This document shows positions 25,549 to 34,070 of a stretch of DNA of 64,000 nt, in pieces. How positions within the stretch are numbered: position 1 is the stretch's first letter; each line of letters starts with the position of its first letter. This stretch comes from Clostridium_AM sp963780135 (GTDB lineage: Bacteria > Bacillota > Clostridia > Clostridiales > Clostridiaceae), in contig CAWAAR010000002.1 in assembly GCA_963780135.1 (NCBI GenBank), positions 62,001-126,000 of the forward strand. Reading direction: 5' to 3'. The notes beneath the pieces are model-generated. The model made no database searches, was not told the origin of the DNA, and worked only from the letters and a program-made list of their open reading frames with translations. The translations under genes were made by a program, and so were the position numbers.

Positions 25549-26552
25549 AAGTAGTAAAAACAATATTTGCAATCGATTCACACACTATGGGAGAACCAAC
25601 AAGAATAGTAGTAGGTGGCGTACCAAATATACCAGGTAAAACAATGCCAGAAAAAAAAGCTTATCTTGAAGAAAACTTAGATTATGTAAGAACAGCTATA
25701 ATGCTTGAACCAAGAGGTCATAATGATATGTTTGGTTCAATAATAACACAACCAACAACAGAAGAAGCAGATCTTGGAATAATATTCATGGATGGCGGTG
25801 GATATTTGAATATGTGTGGACATGGTTCTATAGGAGCTGCAACTGTAGCTGTAGAATCAGGCATGGTTGAAGTAACTGAGCCAGTAACAAAAATTACTTT
25901 AGAAGCACCTGCAGGATTAGTTAAAGCTAGTGTTAAAGTAGAAAATGGAAAAGCAAAAGAAGTTTCTATAGTTAATGTACCAGCTTTTCTTTATAAAAGA
26001 GATGTAGAAGTAGATGTGCCTGAAATAGGAAAAGTAACAATGGACATATCTTTTGGAGGAAGTTTTTTTGCTATAGTTAAAGCTGAAAACTTAGGAATAG
26101 ATATATGCCCAGCAAATGCACAAAAGATAATAGAAATAGGTATGAAAGTTATAAAAGCTGTAAATGAACAAGTAGAAATACAACATCCAACACTTTCACA
26201 TATTAAAACTGTAGATCTTTGCGAAATATATGGACCTGCTAAAAGTGCTGATGCAACTCTACAAAATGCAGTTGTATTCGGACAGGGACAGCTTGATAGA
26301 TCCCCATGTGGAACTGGAACTAGTGCTAAACTAGCAACACTTTATGCAAAAGGACTACTAAAAATGAATGAAGACTTTATATATGAAAGTATCTTAGAAA
26401 CAAAATTCAAAGGAAAAGTATTAGAAGAAACTAAGGTTGGAGAATATGATGCTATAATACCTGAAATAACAGGTAGTGCATTTATAACAGGACACAACCA
26501 GTTCTTTATAGATCCAGAAGATCCAGTTAAACATGGTTTTATTTTAAAGTAA
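25545..26552 (+). CDS. prdF: Proline racemase PrdF (copy 2)
   Basis: 335 residues, same length as copy 1. Both catalytic cysteines are present: Cys91 in MDGGGYLNMCGHGSIG and the second in LDRSPCGTGTSAKL. It overlaps prdE2 by ATGA, so it is translationally coupled. Supplies D-proline to the reductase. Having two racemase genes beside two reductases makes each cluster self-sufficient. Confidence 0.95.
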   Translation: MKVVKTIFAIDSHTMGEPTRIVVGGVPNIPGKTMPEKKAYLEENLDYVRTAIMLEPRGHNDMFGSIITQPTTEEADLGIIFMDGGGYLNMCGHGSIGAATVAVESGMVEVTEPVTKITLEAPAGLVKASVKVENGKAKEVSIVNVPAFLYKRDVEVDVPEIGKVTMDISFGGSFFAIVKAENLGIDICPANAQKIIEIGMKVIKAVNEQVEIQHPTLSHIKTVDLCEIYGPAKSADATLQNAVVFGQGQLDRSPCGTGTSAKLATLYAKGLLKMNEDFIYESILETKFKGKVLEETKVGEYDAIIPEITGSAFITGHNQFFIDPEDPVKHGFILK

Positions 26553-26674
26553 AAATTAAAAAATAATTGATAAAAGTATATTGAAAGAATTGAACTACAA
26601 ATGATATATGCTTTAAATTAATAAACTGATTTTAAAATTAAAAATACACTTACGAAAAAGAAGGAGGCAGTTCA

Positions 26675-27547
26675 ATGGTAAAAGTAGTATTTGGTATATT
26701 GATACTTTTAATATTATATTTTTCATTCGTATTTTTTACAGACTATGCTAAGGCTGCAAAAGAAGGTAAAATTGAAAAAACAAATTTCTTTGCTCTTGGA
26801 ATAGTAGGATTCATTACAAACTTTTTTGATACGTTAGGCATAGGAAGTTTTTCACCAACAACTGCACTATTAAAGGGGTTTAAACTTTCAAAGGATAGAA
26901 CCATGCCAGGAACGCTTAATGTAGCGTGTACTATTCCTGTAGGAATAGAAGCACTTATCTTTATAACAGTTATACAAGTAGAACCAATAACACTTTTCTC
27001 AATGCTTGCTGCAGCAACTATAGGTGCAGTAGTAGGAGCTGGAATTGTATCAAAGCTTGATGAAAAGAAAATACAACTTGCAATGGGTACAGCTTTAATT
27101 GTAGTTGTAATTGTAATGCTTGCACAGCAATTAAACCTTATGCCTTCCGGTGGAGATGCTATCGGACTTACAGGTGTAAAACTTATAATAGCAGTAGTTG
27201 CCAATTTTATATTAGGAGCACTTATGACACTCGGAATAGGACTTTATGCGCCATGTATGGCACTTGTGTTTGCACTTGGAATGAGTCCTAAAATAGCATT
27301 TCCAATAATGATGGGATCTTGTGCATTCTTAATGCCAGCTGCAGCAGCTAAGTTTATTAAAGAAGATGCATATGATAGAAAAGCTTCTATGGCAATAACT
27401 ATATTTGGAACTGTGGGAGTTTTTATAGCAGCATATATAGTTAAAACACTTCCATTAAACATTTTGAAATGGTTAGTTATAGTAGTTATTCTATATACAT
27501 CAGTTCTAATGTTTAAATCAGCAGCTAAATCAAAACAGGTTGCATAA
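26675..27547 (+). CDS. TauE/SafE-family membrane permease of prd cluster 2
   Basis: 290 residues, paralogue of 18459-19337 with the same motifs (FFDTLGIGSFSP, GIGLYAPCMALVFALGMSPK) and about eight hydrophobic segments. It lies 122 bases after prdF2 with no terminator between and before a strong terminator, so it closes the operon. Being kept in both clusters ties it to proline reduction; the cargo is unknown. ATG after AAGGAGG. Confidence 0.85.
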   Translation: MVKVVFGILILLILYFSFVFFTDYAKAAKEGKIEKTNFFALGIVGFITNFFDTLGIGSFSPTTALLKGFKLSKDRTMPGTLNVACTIPVGIEALIFITVIQVEPITLFSMLAAATIGAVVGAGIVSKLDEKKIQLAMGTALIVVVIVMLAQQLNLMPSGGDAIGLTGVKLIIAVVANFILGALMTLGIGLYAPCMALVFALGMSPKIAFPIMMGSCAFLMPAAAAKFIKEDAYDRKASMAITIFGTVGVFIAAYIVKTLPLNILKWLVIVVILYTSVLMFKSAAKSKQVA

Positions 27548-27578
27548 TAAAGTTAAAATATTAACAAAATAAGTAAAA

Positions 27579-27615
27579 GAGTCCACAATATTGTAATTGT
27601 GGACTCCTTTTTTTA
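27579..27615 (+). terminator. Terminator of prd cluster 2
   Basis: GAGTCCACAAT pairs with ATTGTGGACTC around a short loop, followed by CTTTTTTTTATTTTT. Confidence 0.92.
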
Positions 27616-27688
27616 TTTTTAGAATAAAAGACTATTAGATGGAAAACCTAATTATGAAAAAATAATTTATAAAAGAAGAGGTGTAAAG

Positions 27689-27814
27689 ATGAGCAAATCT
27701 AAAAAGAGCGATGTAAACAGGCAGGAAGTTAACATAGGCACAAAGAGGACAGATGGTAGTAAAACATTAGAATCACAGGAGAAAAAACAAAGAAAGGTTG
27801 ATAAAAATGAATAA
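27689..27814 (+). CDS. Small hydrophilic protein, 41 residues
   Basis: Frame MSKSKKSDVNRQEVNIGTKR continuing to a stop at 27814, preceded by AGAAGAGGTG. Very rich in Lys, Ser and Glu with no hydrophobic segment, probably unstructured. It overlaps the next small frame by 8 bases, as coupled genes do. No family recognised; spore-associated small proteins are a possibility because of the composition only. Confidence 0.5.
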   Translation: MSKSKKSDVNRQEVNIGTKRTDGSKTLESQEKKQRKVDKNE

Positions 27815-27941
27815 AGTAGAAAAAACCGATTTACAACATGAATTCAAAAAACCACATAATAAACCGGGGAGTGTTTCCACACCTGATGGGGATGCTAAAA
27901 TAACTAGAGAATCTAAAAAGGATGTGCGTACAACAGATTAA
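27807..27941 (+). CDS. Small hydrophilic protein, 44 residues
   Basis: Frame MNKVEKTDLQHEFKKPHNKP to a stop at 27941. Hydrophilic, with a PDGDAK stretch. Its ribosome site (GAAAGGTTG) lies inside the preceding small frame, which it overlaps by 8 bases. Pairing of two such frames with good ribosome sites makes chance less likely. Function unknown. Confidence 0.5.
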   Translation: MNKVEKTDLQHEFKKPHNKPGSVSTPDGDAKITRESKKDVRTTD

Positions 27942-27960
27942 ATTGTTAATTTGAGTTGTA

Positions 27961-28194
27961 GATGCGACACAACTTTTTTTGAGAGGACAATTGACAGAGG
28001 ACAGAGGACAATGAATGTTGATTTTTTGCTAACGCAAAAGAATCTTTAAATTTATATAATTCAGCAATGTTTCGCTTTAGCGAAACGAGTCAGCAAAAAT
28101 TTAATTAAAGATTTTTCGTAGCATAGCGGAGAAAAATCCTCCTTCACTGTCCTCTGTCAATTGTCCTCTGTCCTCTCAAAAAAATGCTTCGCAT
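27961..28194. repeat. Palindromic repeat element, copy 1 (MITE-like)
   Basis: 234 bp, symmetrical along its whole length about TTTCGCTTTAGCGAAA (centre near 28077). It begins ATGCGACAC and ends GCTTCGCAT; just inside are multiple GAGGACA-type units on the left and TGTCCTC units on the right that pair. The inner arms AATCTTTAAATTT and AAATTTAATTAAAGATT also pair. A second copy is at 60589-60823. It fills most of the gap between 27942 and 28275. No ORF of note inside. Confidence 0.8.
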
Positions 28195-28275
28195 TATTTT
28201 TAAATTACTAAAGTTTAATATATAATATAATTAGCAAATGAAATTTTAATTTATGTATGTTAGGGTGAATATAGA

Positions 28276-28887
28276 ATGAAAAAATTAAGCAGAGATTTTT
28301 ATAATAGAGACACCCTTTTAGTTGCGAAAGAACTTTTGGGGAAGATTTTAATACACGAAATAAGGGGAAAGAAAATAGCTGGTAGAATAGTAGAAGTTGA
28401 AGCATATATGGGTACTTTAGATAAAGCAGCTCATTCTTATGGGGGAAAGGTAACACCAAGAACTGAACCTATGTATGGAAAACCAGGGTTTGCTTATGTT
28501 TACTTTATATATGGTATGTACTATTGTTTTAATATAGTTACACAGGAAGAGGGAAGAGCAGAAGCAGTTTTGGTTAGAGCATTAGAGCCTGTGGAAGGCT
28601 TAGAAGATATGTTTTATAATAGGTACAAAAAACCTTATGAAGCTTTAACTAAATATCAAATAAAAAATTTAGTAAATGGTCCAGGAAAATTGTGTAATGC
28701 CATGGCTATAGATAAAACATCAAATAAAGAAGACTTATGTGGAGATAAGTTATACTTAGAAGAAGGTACAAAGGATAAATTTATTATAAAGACTGCCAAA
28801 AGGGTAGGGATAGATTATGCAGAAGAAGCAAAGGATTATCTATGGAGATTTTATATAGATGGAAATCCTAATGTATCTGTAAAATAG
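28276..28887 (+). CDS. DNA-3-methyladenine glycosylase (AAG/MPG family)
   Basis: 203 residues, usual length. Excises alkylated purines in base excision repair. Family motifs: VAKELLGKILIHE, GRIVEVEAYMG (with the catalytic Glu), DKAAHSYGGKVTPRTEPMYG, AYVYFIYGMYYCFNIV and LVNGPGKLCNAM. ATG has only a weak ribosome site (TTAGGGTG). The next gene follows by 23 bases and may be co-transcribed; it also carries a nuclease-type domain. Confidence 0.94.
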   Translation: MKKLSRDFYNRDTLLVAKELLGKILIHEIRGKKIAGRIVEVEAYMGTLDKAAHSYGGKVTPRTEPMYGKPGFAYVYFIYGMYYCFNIVTQEEGRAEAVLVRALEPVEGLEDMFYNRYKKPYEALTKYQIKNLVNGPGKLCNAMAIDKTSNKEDLCGDKLYLEEGTKDKFIIKTAKRVGIDYAEEAKDYLWRFYIDGNPNVSVK

Positions 28888-28910
28888 TTTTTAAAGAGGA
28901 AACTTTATAT

Positions 28911-29633
28911 ATGAATTACATTTACATATTAGAATGCAAAGATGGAACCTTTTATACAGGCTATACAAACAATTTAAATAAAAGGATAAAGGTTCATAAT
29001 AGTGGAAAAGGTGCTAAGTACACAAGAGGAAGGTTACCTGTGAAAGTAGTATATTTTGAAGAGGTTACTACAAAAAGTGAAGCTTTAAAAAGGGAATATG
29101 CTATAAAAAGCCTTAAAAGAAAAGATAAAATAAAACTTATTAATAATATAAAAAAAGGGGAGGAATTTACAATGAGGGATATGAGAAAAGTTGAAAGAAA
29201 AATGGACAACAACAAAGCATTAAAAATATTAAGGGATGGGGAGTATTGCATATTATCTACTTGTGGTGAGGATAATCAACCTTATGGAATACCCATAAAT
29301 TATGTGCTTATTGATAATAATCTATATTTCCATTGTGCTAATGTAGGAAGCAAATTAGATAATATACATTACAATAATAAGGTGTGTGTTACTGTAGTAC
29401 CTTATACAGAACTTATGCCCGAAAAATTTAGTACAAAGTATGAAAGTGTTATAGTAACAGGTAAAGCTTATGAAGTTTCAGAAGAAGAAAAAGATGAACC
29501 CCTTATGGAATTTGTAAAAAAATATAGTCCTAAATTTTTAAATGAAGGTGAAAAATATATAAAGGTAGCTAAAAGCAATGTGACTTTAATAAAAATGAGT
29601 ATAGAAAACATTTCAGGTAAAGAAAGATTTTAA
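28911..29633 (+). CDS. Fusion of GIY-YIG nuclease-type domain and FMN-binding split-barrel (PNPOx-like) protein
   Basis: 240 residues in one open frame. Residues 1-80 are a complete YhbQ/UPF0213-type GIY-YIG domain (YIYILECKDGTFYTGYTNNL, HNSGKGAKYTRGRLPV, EALKREYAIKSL). Residues 88-240 are a pyridoxamine-phosphate-oxidase-like flavin domain (ILSTCGEDNQPYGIPINYVL, VTVVPYTELMPEKFST, VIVTGKAY), normally a separate protein. An internal ATG at 29172 has its own GGGGAGG site 8 bases before it and matches where stand-alone homologues begin, so the second domain may also be made alone. The two activities have no known link. Confidence 0.85.
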   Translation: MNYIYILECKDGTFYTGYTNNLNKRIKVHNSGKGAKYTRGRLPVKVVYFEEVTTKSEALKREYAIKSLKRKDKIKLINNIKKGEEFTMRDMRKVERKMDNNKALKILRDGEYCILSTCGEDNQPYGIPINYVLIDNNLYFHCANVGSKLDNIHYNNKVCVTVVPYTELMPEKFSTKYESVIVTGKAYEVSEEEKDEPLMEFVKKYSPKFLNEGEKYIKVAKSNVTLIKMSIENISGKERF

Positions 29634-29671
29634 TTAATTTATGTATTTACAAATCTATGCATATAACTTTC

Positions 29672-29699
29672 ACAATTGTACAAAGAAACACATATTATA
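29672..29699 (+). promoter_or_regulatory. Candidate sigma-K promoter for the mannose-1-phosphate guanylyltransferase gene
   Basis: AC, 17 bases, CATATTATA, matching AC-N16/17-CATANNNTA, about 30 bases before the start. The same -10 sequence lies before yabG. Suggests mother-cell expression late in sporulation. Confidence 0.6.
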
Positions 29700-29732
29700 C
29701 ACTATAGCAAGGAGAGTTTGGAGTGAAATTTA

Positions 29733-30800
29733 TTGTTATATGCATTAATTCTTGCAGGTGGTAAAGGAACCAGACTTTTTCCACTTTCACGATCTAAGAA
29801 TCCGAAACAATTTTTAAAAATTGTAAATAATAAAAGTTTCTTAAGAAATACAGTGGATAGGATAATATCTTTAGTAAGTAAAGAAAATATATATGTGGTT
29901 ACTAATGAAGAATATATAGACAAGGTATATGAAGAATTAGAAGACATAGACAAAAAAAATATATTTGTAGAACCAGAAAACAAAGAAACAGCAACTTGTA
30001 TAGGTCTTTCTGCAGCAAAACTATTTAAAAAAGATAGTGATGCAACCATGATAATTTTGCCATCGGATCATCATATTGAAAATGAAAAATTATTTGTAGA
30101 TACAGTTTCACAGGCTATAGAAATTGCTGAAAGAAAGAAAGGATTAATAACTATAGGTGTAAAGCCTATAAGAGCAGAAACAGGTTATGGTTATATAGAA
30201 ATGGGAGAAGCAATAGATGCTGATATTGAGACATTTAGAGTAGAAAGATTTTTAGAAAAACCAAATGCAGAAGTGGCAAAGGATTTGCTTATGAAAGGTA
30301 CCTATCTATGGAACAGTGGAATGTTTGTATGGAGAGCAGATGTGTTTTTAAGGGAGATGCAAAAGTATCTTCCTAAAATGTATAAGAGTGTTATGGCTAT
30401 ATATCAAGAATTAGATACTATAAATGAAGAAGAAACTATAAAAGAACAGTACAAAATTATAGATGGAATATCTGTAGATTTTGGAATAATGCAAAAAACA
30501 AGAAAAGCTTATGTGATAAAATGTGAATTTGTATGGGATGATATAGGAACTTTTGCTGCACTAGGAAGATTTTTAAAAAAATACAAAGGTAATAATGTAA
30601 TAGGTAATGTATTCATGGAATCCAGTGAAAACTGCAGCGTTTTTGCTAAAGAGAGACTGATTATAACTTTTGGAACTAAGGACTTAATAATAGTTGATGA
30701 TGGAGATGTATTATTAGTTATGGATAAAGATAAAGATCAAGAAGTAAAATACCTTGTAAATTTGTTGAAAAATGAAGAAGATATGGATAAGTATTTATAA
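29733..30800 (+). CDS. Mannose-1-phosphate guanylyltransferase
   Basis: 355 residues. Makes GDP-mannose from mannose-1-phosphate and GTP. Nucleotidyltransferase motifs: LILAGGKGTRLFPLSRSKNP (nucleotide binding), ILPSDHHI, ETGYGYIEMG, RFLEKP and LWNSGMFVWRADVF, with VWDDIGTFAAL near the end. It lacks the C-terminal isomerase (cupin) domain of bifunctional ManC/AlgA. TTG start, 9 bases after GGAG. The sigma-K-like promoter suggests GDP-mannose for spore surface glycans, which fits the glycosyltransferase/CotS genes downstream; this link is inferred. Confidence 0.9.
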   Translation: MLYALILAGGKGTRLFPLSRSKNPKQFLKIVNNKSFLRNTVDRIISLVSKENIYVVTNEEYIDKVYEELEDIDKKNIFVEPENKETATCIGLSAAKLFKKDSDATMIILPSDHHIENEKLFVDTVSQAIEIAERKKGLITIGVKPIRAETGYGYIEMGEAIDADIETFRVERFLEKPNAEVAKDLLMKGTYLWNSGMFVWRADVFLREMQKYLPKMYKSVMAIYQELDTINEEETIKEQYKIIDGISVDFGIMQKTRKAYVIKCEFVWDDIGTFAALGRFLKKYKGNNVIGNVFMESSENCSVFAKERLIITFGTKDLIIVDDGDVLLVMDKDKDQEVKYLVNLLKNEEDMDKYL

Positions 30801-30816
30801 TAATATAATATTAAAA

Positions 30817-30868
30817 AGCTTATGTCTTATTTTACCTAAGTATTTAAGATATAAGCTAATTTTATTAT
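30817..30868 (+). terminator. Terminator after the guanylyltransferase gene
   Basis: AGCTTATGTCTTA pairs with TAAGATATAAGCT (one G-T pair), followed by AATTTTATTATT. The remaining 180 bases up to larC show no clear element. Confidence 0.7.
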
Positions 30869-31048
30869 TCTAATATAATTAATTCATAAATAGTATCCTT
30901 TAATGCTATTTTCTCAAAAGGTGTCTTCATTTAACATAATATTTAAATTTTTTATTTATATATTGAAGTTACATATGATAGAATATCAAGTAAAGATGCC
31001 ATAGTACAAAGCAAATAGGTAAAATGATTACATAGGAGATGAATATTT

Positions 31049-32332
31049 ATGAAAATACTTTATTATGATTGTTTTTCAGGAATAAGTGGAGATATGAATT
31101 TAGGCGCTTTAATTGATATAGGTGTAGATAAGGACTATCTTTTAGAAGAACTTTCGAAATTAAATGTTATTGGTTATAAAATAGAAATAAAAAAAGATAA
31201 TAGAAAAGGAATTTATGGGACTAAAGTAAATGTGATTTTAACTGAAAATAATGATGAAGAATATATGCACAATGATAATCATAGTCATGAGGAACTTAAA
31301 CATAGTGGGCATGGTCATGCCCACGAACACAATCATGTACATCATGAGACTCATGAGCATATGCATGAACATAGAAATTTAGACGACATACAAAACATAA
31401 TTAATACTAGTGATTTAAAAGGACAGGTAAAAAAAATTGCTCTGGAAATATTTAAAAAAGTAGCAGAAGCAGAAGCTAAAGTTCATAATAAACCTATAGA
31501 AGAAGTGCATTTTCATGAAGTTGGAGCAATAGATTCTATAGTGGACATTGTAGGAGCAGCTATATGTTTAGATTATCTAAAAGTAGATAAAATTAAATCA
31601 TCTACAGTAGAAGTAGGATCTGGTTTTGTAAAATGTGCACATGGTATGCTACCAGTGCCAGCACCTGCTACAACAGAGATATTAAATAATATACCATTAA
31701 AATCTAAAATATCCTTTGAGGCAACTACTCCAACAGGAGCAGCCATATTAGCTAATTGTGTAGAGGAATTTACAGATGAAAAAAGTTTTAAAATAACTAA
31801 AACTGGTTATGGTATTGGCCACAGGGATATTGGGGAAATTCCTAATGTTTTAAGAGTATTTATAGGTGAAGAATCTCAAACATTACAGCAGGATGATTAT
31901 ATAAAGGATGAAGCTTATGTAATGGAATGTAATATAGATGATATGAATCCCGAATTATATGAGTATGTTATAGAACTCATTTTTAAAGCAGGTGCATTAG
32001 ATGTATATATGACTCCTATAATTATGAAAAAACAGAGGCCAGCTATAAAGTTAAATGTTCTATGTAAGATGGAACAAGAAGATACTATTAAGGATATAAT
32101 CTTAACGCACACTACTACTTTAGGGTTTAGAAAATATAAGGTTGCAAGGAATATGCTAAAGAGAGAATTTCATAAGGTAACTACTAAGTATGGTGATGTT
32201 ACTGTAAAAACTGCTTATTACAAAGGTAAACAGATAAAGAGTAAACCAGAGTATGAAGAATGTAAAAAAATAGCTTTAGAAAATGATATAAGTATGTCAG
32301 AAGTATACAAAGAAATATTCTCTAAAATTTAA
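31049..32332 (+). CDS. larC: Nickel-pincer cofactor nickel-insertion protein LarC
   Basis: 427 residues. LarC inserts nickel into the pyridinium pincer cofactor in a CTP-dependent step. N-terminal LYYDCFSGISGDMNLGALID is the family start; a long His-rich stretch (about residues 73-111, with HGHAHEHNHVHHETHEH) would bind nickel; then EEVHFHEVGAIDSIVDIVGA, PVPAPATTEIL and the C-terminal ferredoxin-like half (NIDDMNPELYEYV). In Lactobacillus plantarum the gene needs a ribosomal frameshift; here it is one continuous frame. First gene of larC-larE-larB. ATG after AGGAGATG. Confidence 0.95.
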   Translation: MKILYYDCFSGISGDMNLGALIDIGVDKDYLLEELSKLNVIGYKIEIKKDNRKGIYGTKVNVILTENNDEEYMHNDNHSHEELKHSGHGHAHEHNHVHHETHEHMHEHRNLDDIQNIINTSDLKGQVKKIALEIFKKVAEAEAKVHNKPIEEVHFHEVGAIDSIVDIVGAAICLDYLKVDKIKSSTVEVGSGFVKCAHGMLPVPAPATTEILNNIPLKSKISFEATTPTGAAILANCVEEFTDEKSFKITKTGYGIGHRDIGEIPNVLRVFIGEESQTLQQDDYIKDEAYVMECNIDDMNPELYEYVIELIFKAGALDVYMTPIIMKKQRPAIKLNVLCKMEQEDTIKDIILTHTTTLGFRKYKVARNMLKREFHKVTTKYGDVTVKTAYYKGKQIKSKPEYEECKKIALENDISMSEVYKEIFSKI

Positions 32333-32349
32333 GCAAAGGAGAAATTATT

Positions 32350-33141
32350 GTGGTTAAGGATAAAAAATATGAAGATTTAATAAATTATCTAAAAAAACTA
32401 GGAAGTGTAGTTATAGCATTCTCTGGAGGGGTAGATAGTACGTTTCTACTTAAAGCTTCAAGGGAAGCACTTGGTGACAAAGTATTGGCAGTTACAATAG
32501 CAGCACCTTATGTACCAAAGTGGGAAATAGAAGAAGCAAAAGAACTGGTAAAAGAAATGGGTGTGAAGCATGAGATACTTGAAGTACCTATAATTTTGGA
32601 TGAAATAAAGCATAATCCAAATAACAGATGCTATTTATGCAAAAAATTTATATTTAATAAAATAATAGAGATTAAGGATAAATTAGGCCTTAATTATGTT
32701 ATAGATGGCACCAATTTAGATGACACAAAGGACTATAGACCTGGTCTGAAGGCGCTAAAAGAACTTAAGGTAGTAAGCCCATTGCTAGAGAATAGTATAG
32801 GCAAAGAAGATATAAGAAAATTTTCAAAAGAAATAGGACTTAATACTTGGAATAAACCTGCTTATGCTTGCCTTTTATCTAGAATTCCATACGATAATGA
32901 AATAAAAATAGAAGATTTAAGGAATATTGAAAACGCAGAAATGTACTTAATGAACCTTGGATTTAAAGGAATAAGGGTAAGGAGTCATGGAAACTTGGCT
33001 AGAATTGAATTGCAAAAGGAAGATAGAAAAAATCTATTGGATGAAGGTCTAATGGACAAAATATCAGATGAATTTAAAAAACTAGGTTTTAAATATGTGA
33101 CATTGGATTTGGAAGGATACAAAATGGGGAGCTTGAATTAA
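32350..33141 (+). CDS. larE: ATP-dependent sacrificial sulfur transferase LarE
   Basis: 263 residues. LarE adenylates the cofactor precursor and donates sulfur. PP-loop SGGVDSTFL near residue 25, then NPNNRCYLCKKFIF and DGTNLDDTKDYRPG, and NKPAYACLLSRIPY whose cysteine corresponds to the sacrificial position. The presence of three neighbouring cysteines might alternatively allow a 4Fe-4S type mechanism, as in some LarE proteins. GTG start 8 bases after AAGGAG, 17 bases after larC. Confidence 0.93.
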   Translation: MVKDKKYEDLINYLKKLGSVVIAFSGGVDSTFLLKASREALGDKVLAVTIAAPYVPKWEIEEAKELVKEMGVKHEILEVPIILDEIKHNPNNRCYLCKKFIFNKIIEIKDKLGLNYVIDGTNLDDTKDYRPGLKALKELKVVSPLLENSIGKEDIRKFSKEIGLNTWNKPAYACLLSRIPYDNEIKIEDLRNIENAEMYLMNLGFKGIRVRSHGNLARIELQKEDRKNLLDEGLMDKISDEFKKLGFKYVTLDLEGYKMGSLN

Positions 33142-33212
33142 AGCATCTTCAGAAAAATATTTAGAGAGTACAGAGTTTTTATAATAATATGACATGGAAA
33201 AGGGATGATACT

Positions 33213-33959
33213 ATGGATTTAAAGGAAACTAGGGAAATGTTAGAAAGCATAAAAGATGGTTCCCTGGATGTAGAAAAAGCATTAGAGAAACTTCAAGATT
33301 TACCTTTTAAAGATTTAGGTTATGCTAAAATTGACAATCACAGAGAACTTAGAGTTGGATATCCAGAAGTTATATATTGCGCTGGAAAAACTGTTGAACA
33401 AATCAAAGGCATAGTAGAATTTATGATGACTAAAGGAAATAATATATTGGGAACTAGAGCTTCAGAAGAAGCTTATGAAGCTGTAAAACTTATATGTGAC
33501 AGGGCTGAGTATAATAAGGATGCAAGAACTATAACCATAAAAAACAAGGAAGTAGAAAGCAGAGATACTTATATAGCGATAGTTACAGCAGGAACCTCTG
33601 ATATACCTGTAGCAGAAGAAGCTGCAATAACTGCAGAAATATTCGGAAACAAGGTAAAAAGAATATACGATGTAGGTGTGGCAGGGATACACAGGCTATT
33701 TGATAAATTAGATGTAATAAGAGAAGCTAAAATAATTGTTGTAGCAGCAGGCATGGAAGGTGCTTTAGCTAGTGTACTTGGAGGACTTATAAATAAGCCT
33801 ATTATCGCAGTGCCAACTAGTGTAGGCTATGGTGCCAATTTTGGAGGACTATCGGCACTGCTATGCATGTTAAATAGTTGTGCTAGTGGTGTAAGCGTAG
33901 TAAATATAGATAATGGATTTGGAGCAGGTTATTTAGCAAGCATGATAAATAATTTATAG
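33213..33959 (+). CDS. larB: Nickel-pincer cofactor biosynthesis protein LarB
   Basis: 248 residues from ATG 33213 (an upstream ATG at 33189 is less likely, since AAGGGATG sits before the second). LarB carboxylates and hydrolyses nicotinic acid adenine dinucleotide, the first step of pincer cofactor synthesis. It resembles AIR carboxylase PurE: IVTAGTSDIPVAEEAAITAE, VYDVGVAGIHR-type segment, VVAAGMEGALASVLGG and VPTSVGYGANFGGLSALL. No larA racemase gene is in the window, so the user of the cofactor must be elsewhere. Confidence 0.93.
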   Translation: MDLKETREMLESIKDGSLDVEKALEKLQDLPFKDLGYAKIDNHRELRVGYPEVIYCAGKTVEQIKGIVEFMMTKGNNILGTRASEEAYEAVKLICDRAEYNKDARTITIKNKEVESRDTYIAIVTAGTSDIPVAEEAAITAEIFGNKVKRIYDVGVAGIHRLFDKLDVIREAKIIVVAAGMEGALASVLGGLINKPIIAVPTSVGYGANFGGLSALLCMLNSCASGVSVVNIDNGFGAGYLASMINNL

Positions 33960-33967
33960 CTTAAGGA

Positions 33968-34061
33968 CCCCTGATACTTTATAGACATAAATAAAATAAA
34001 TATGTATATAATTTTATAAAAGATAAATTGTAAATGTAGTCAATATAGTATTTATCAGGGG
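33968..34061 (+). other. Long-range inverted repeat masking the ribosome site of the radical SAM gene
   Basis: CCCCTGATA (33968-33976) is fully complementary to TATCAGGGG (34053-34061), and the latter overlaps the AGGGGGAG site of the next gene. Pairing would close a loop of about 76 bases and hide the ribosome site. A regulated leader is possible if transcription starts before 33968. Confidence 0.4.
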
Positions 34062-34070
34062 GAGTAATAA

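Noticed and set aside
27961..28194. CRISPR-like or tandem array reading of the GAGGACA units
   Set aside because: The units are a few bases long and paired as inverted arms of one palindrome, without spacers.
31330..31372. Dense CATGA/CATGCA-type repeats
   Set aside because: They are His and Glu codons of the LarC metal-binding stretch and not a DNA repeat element.
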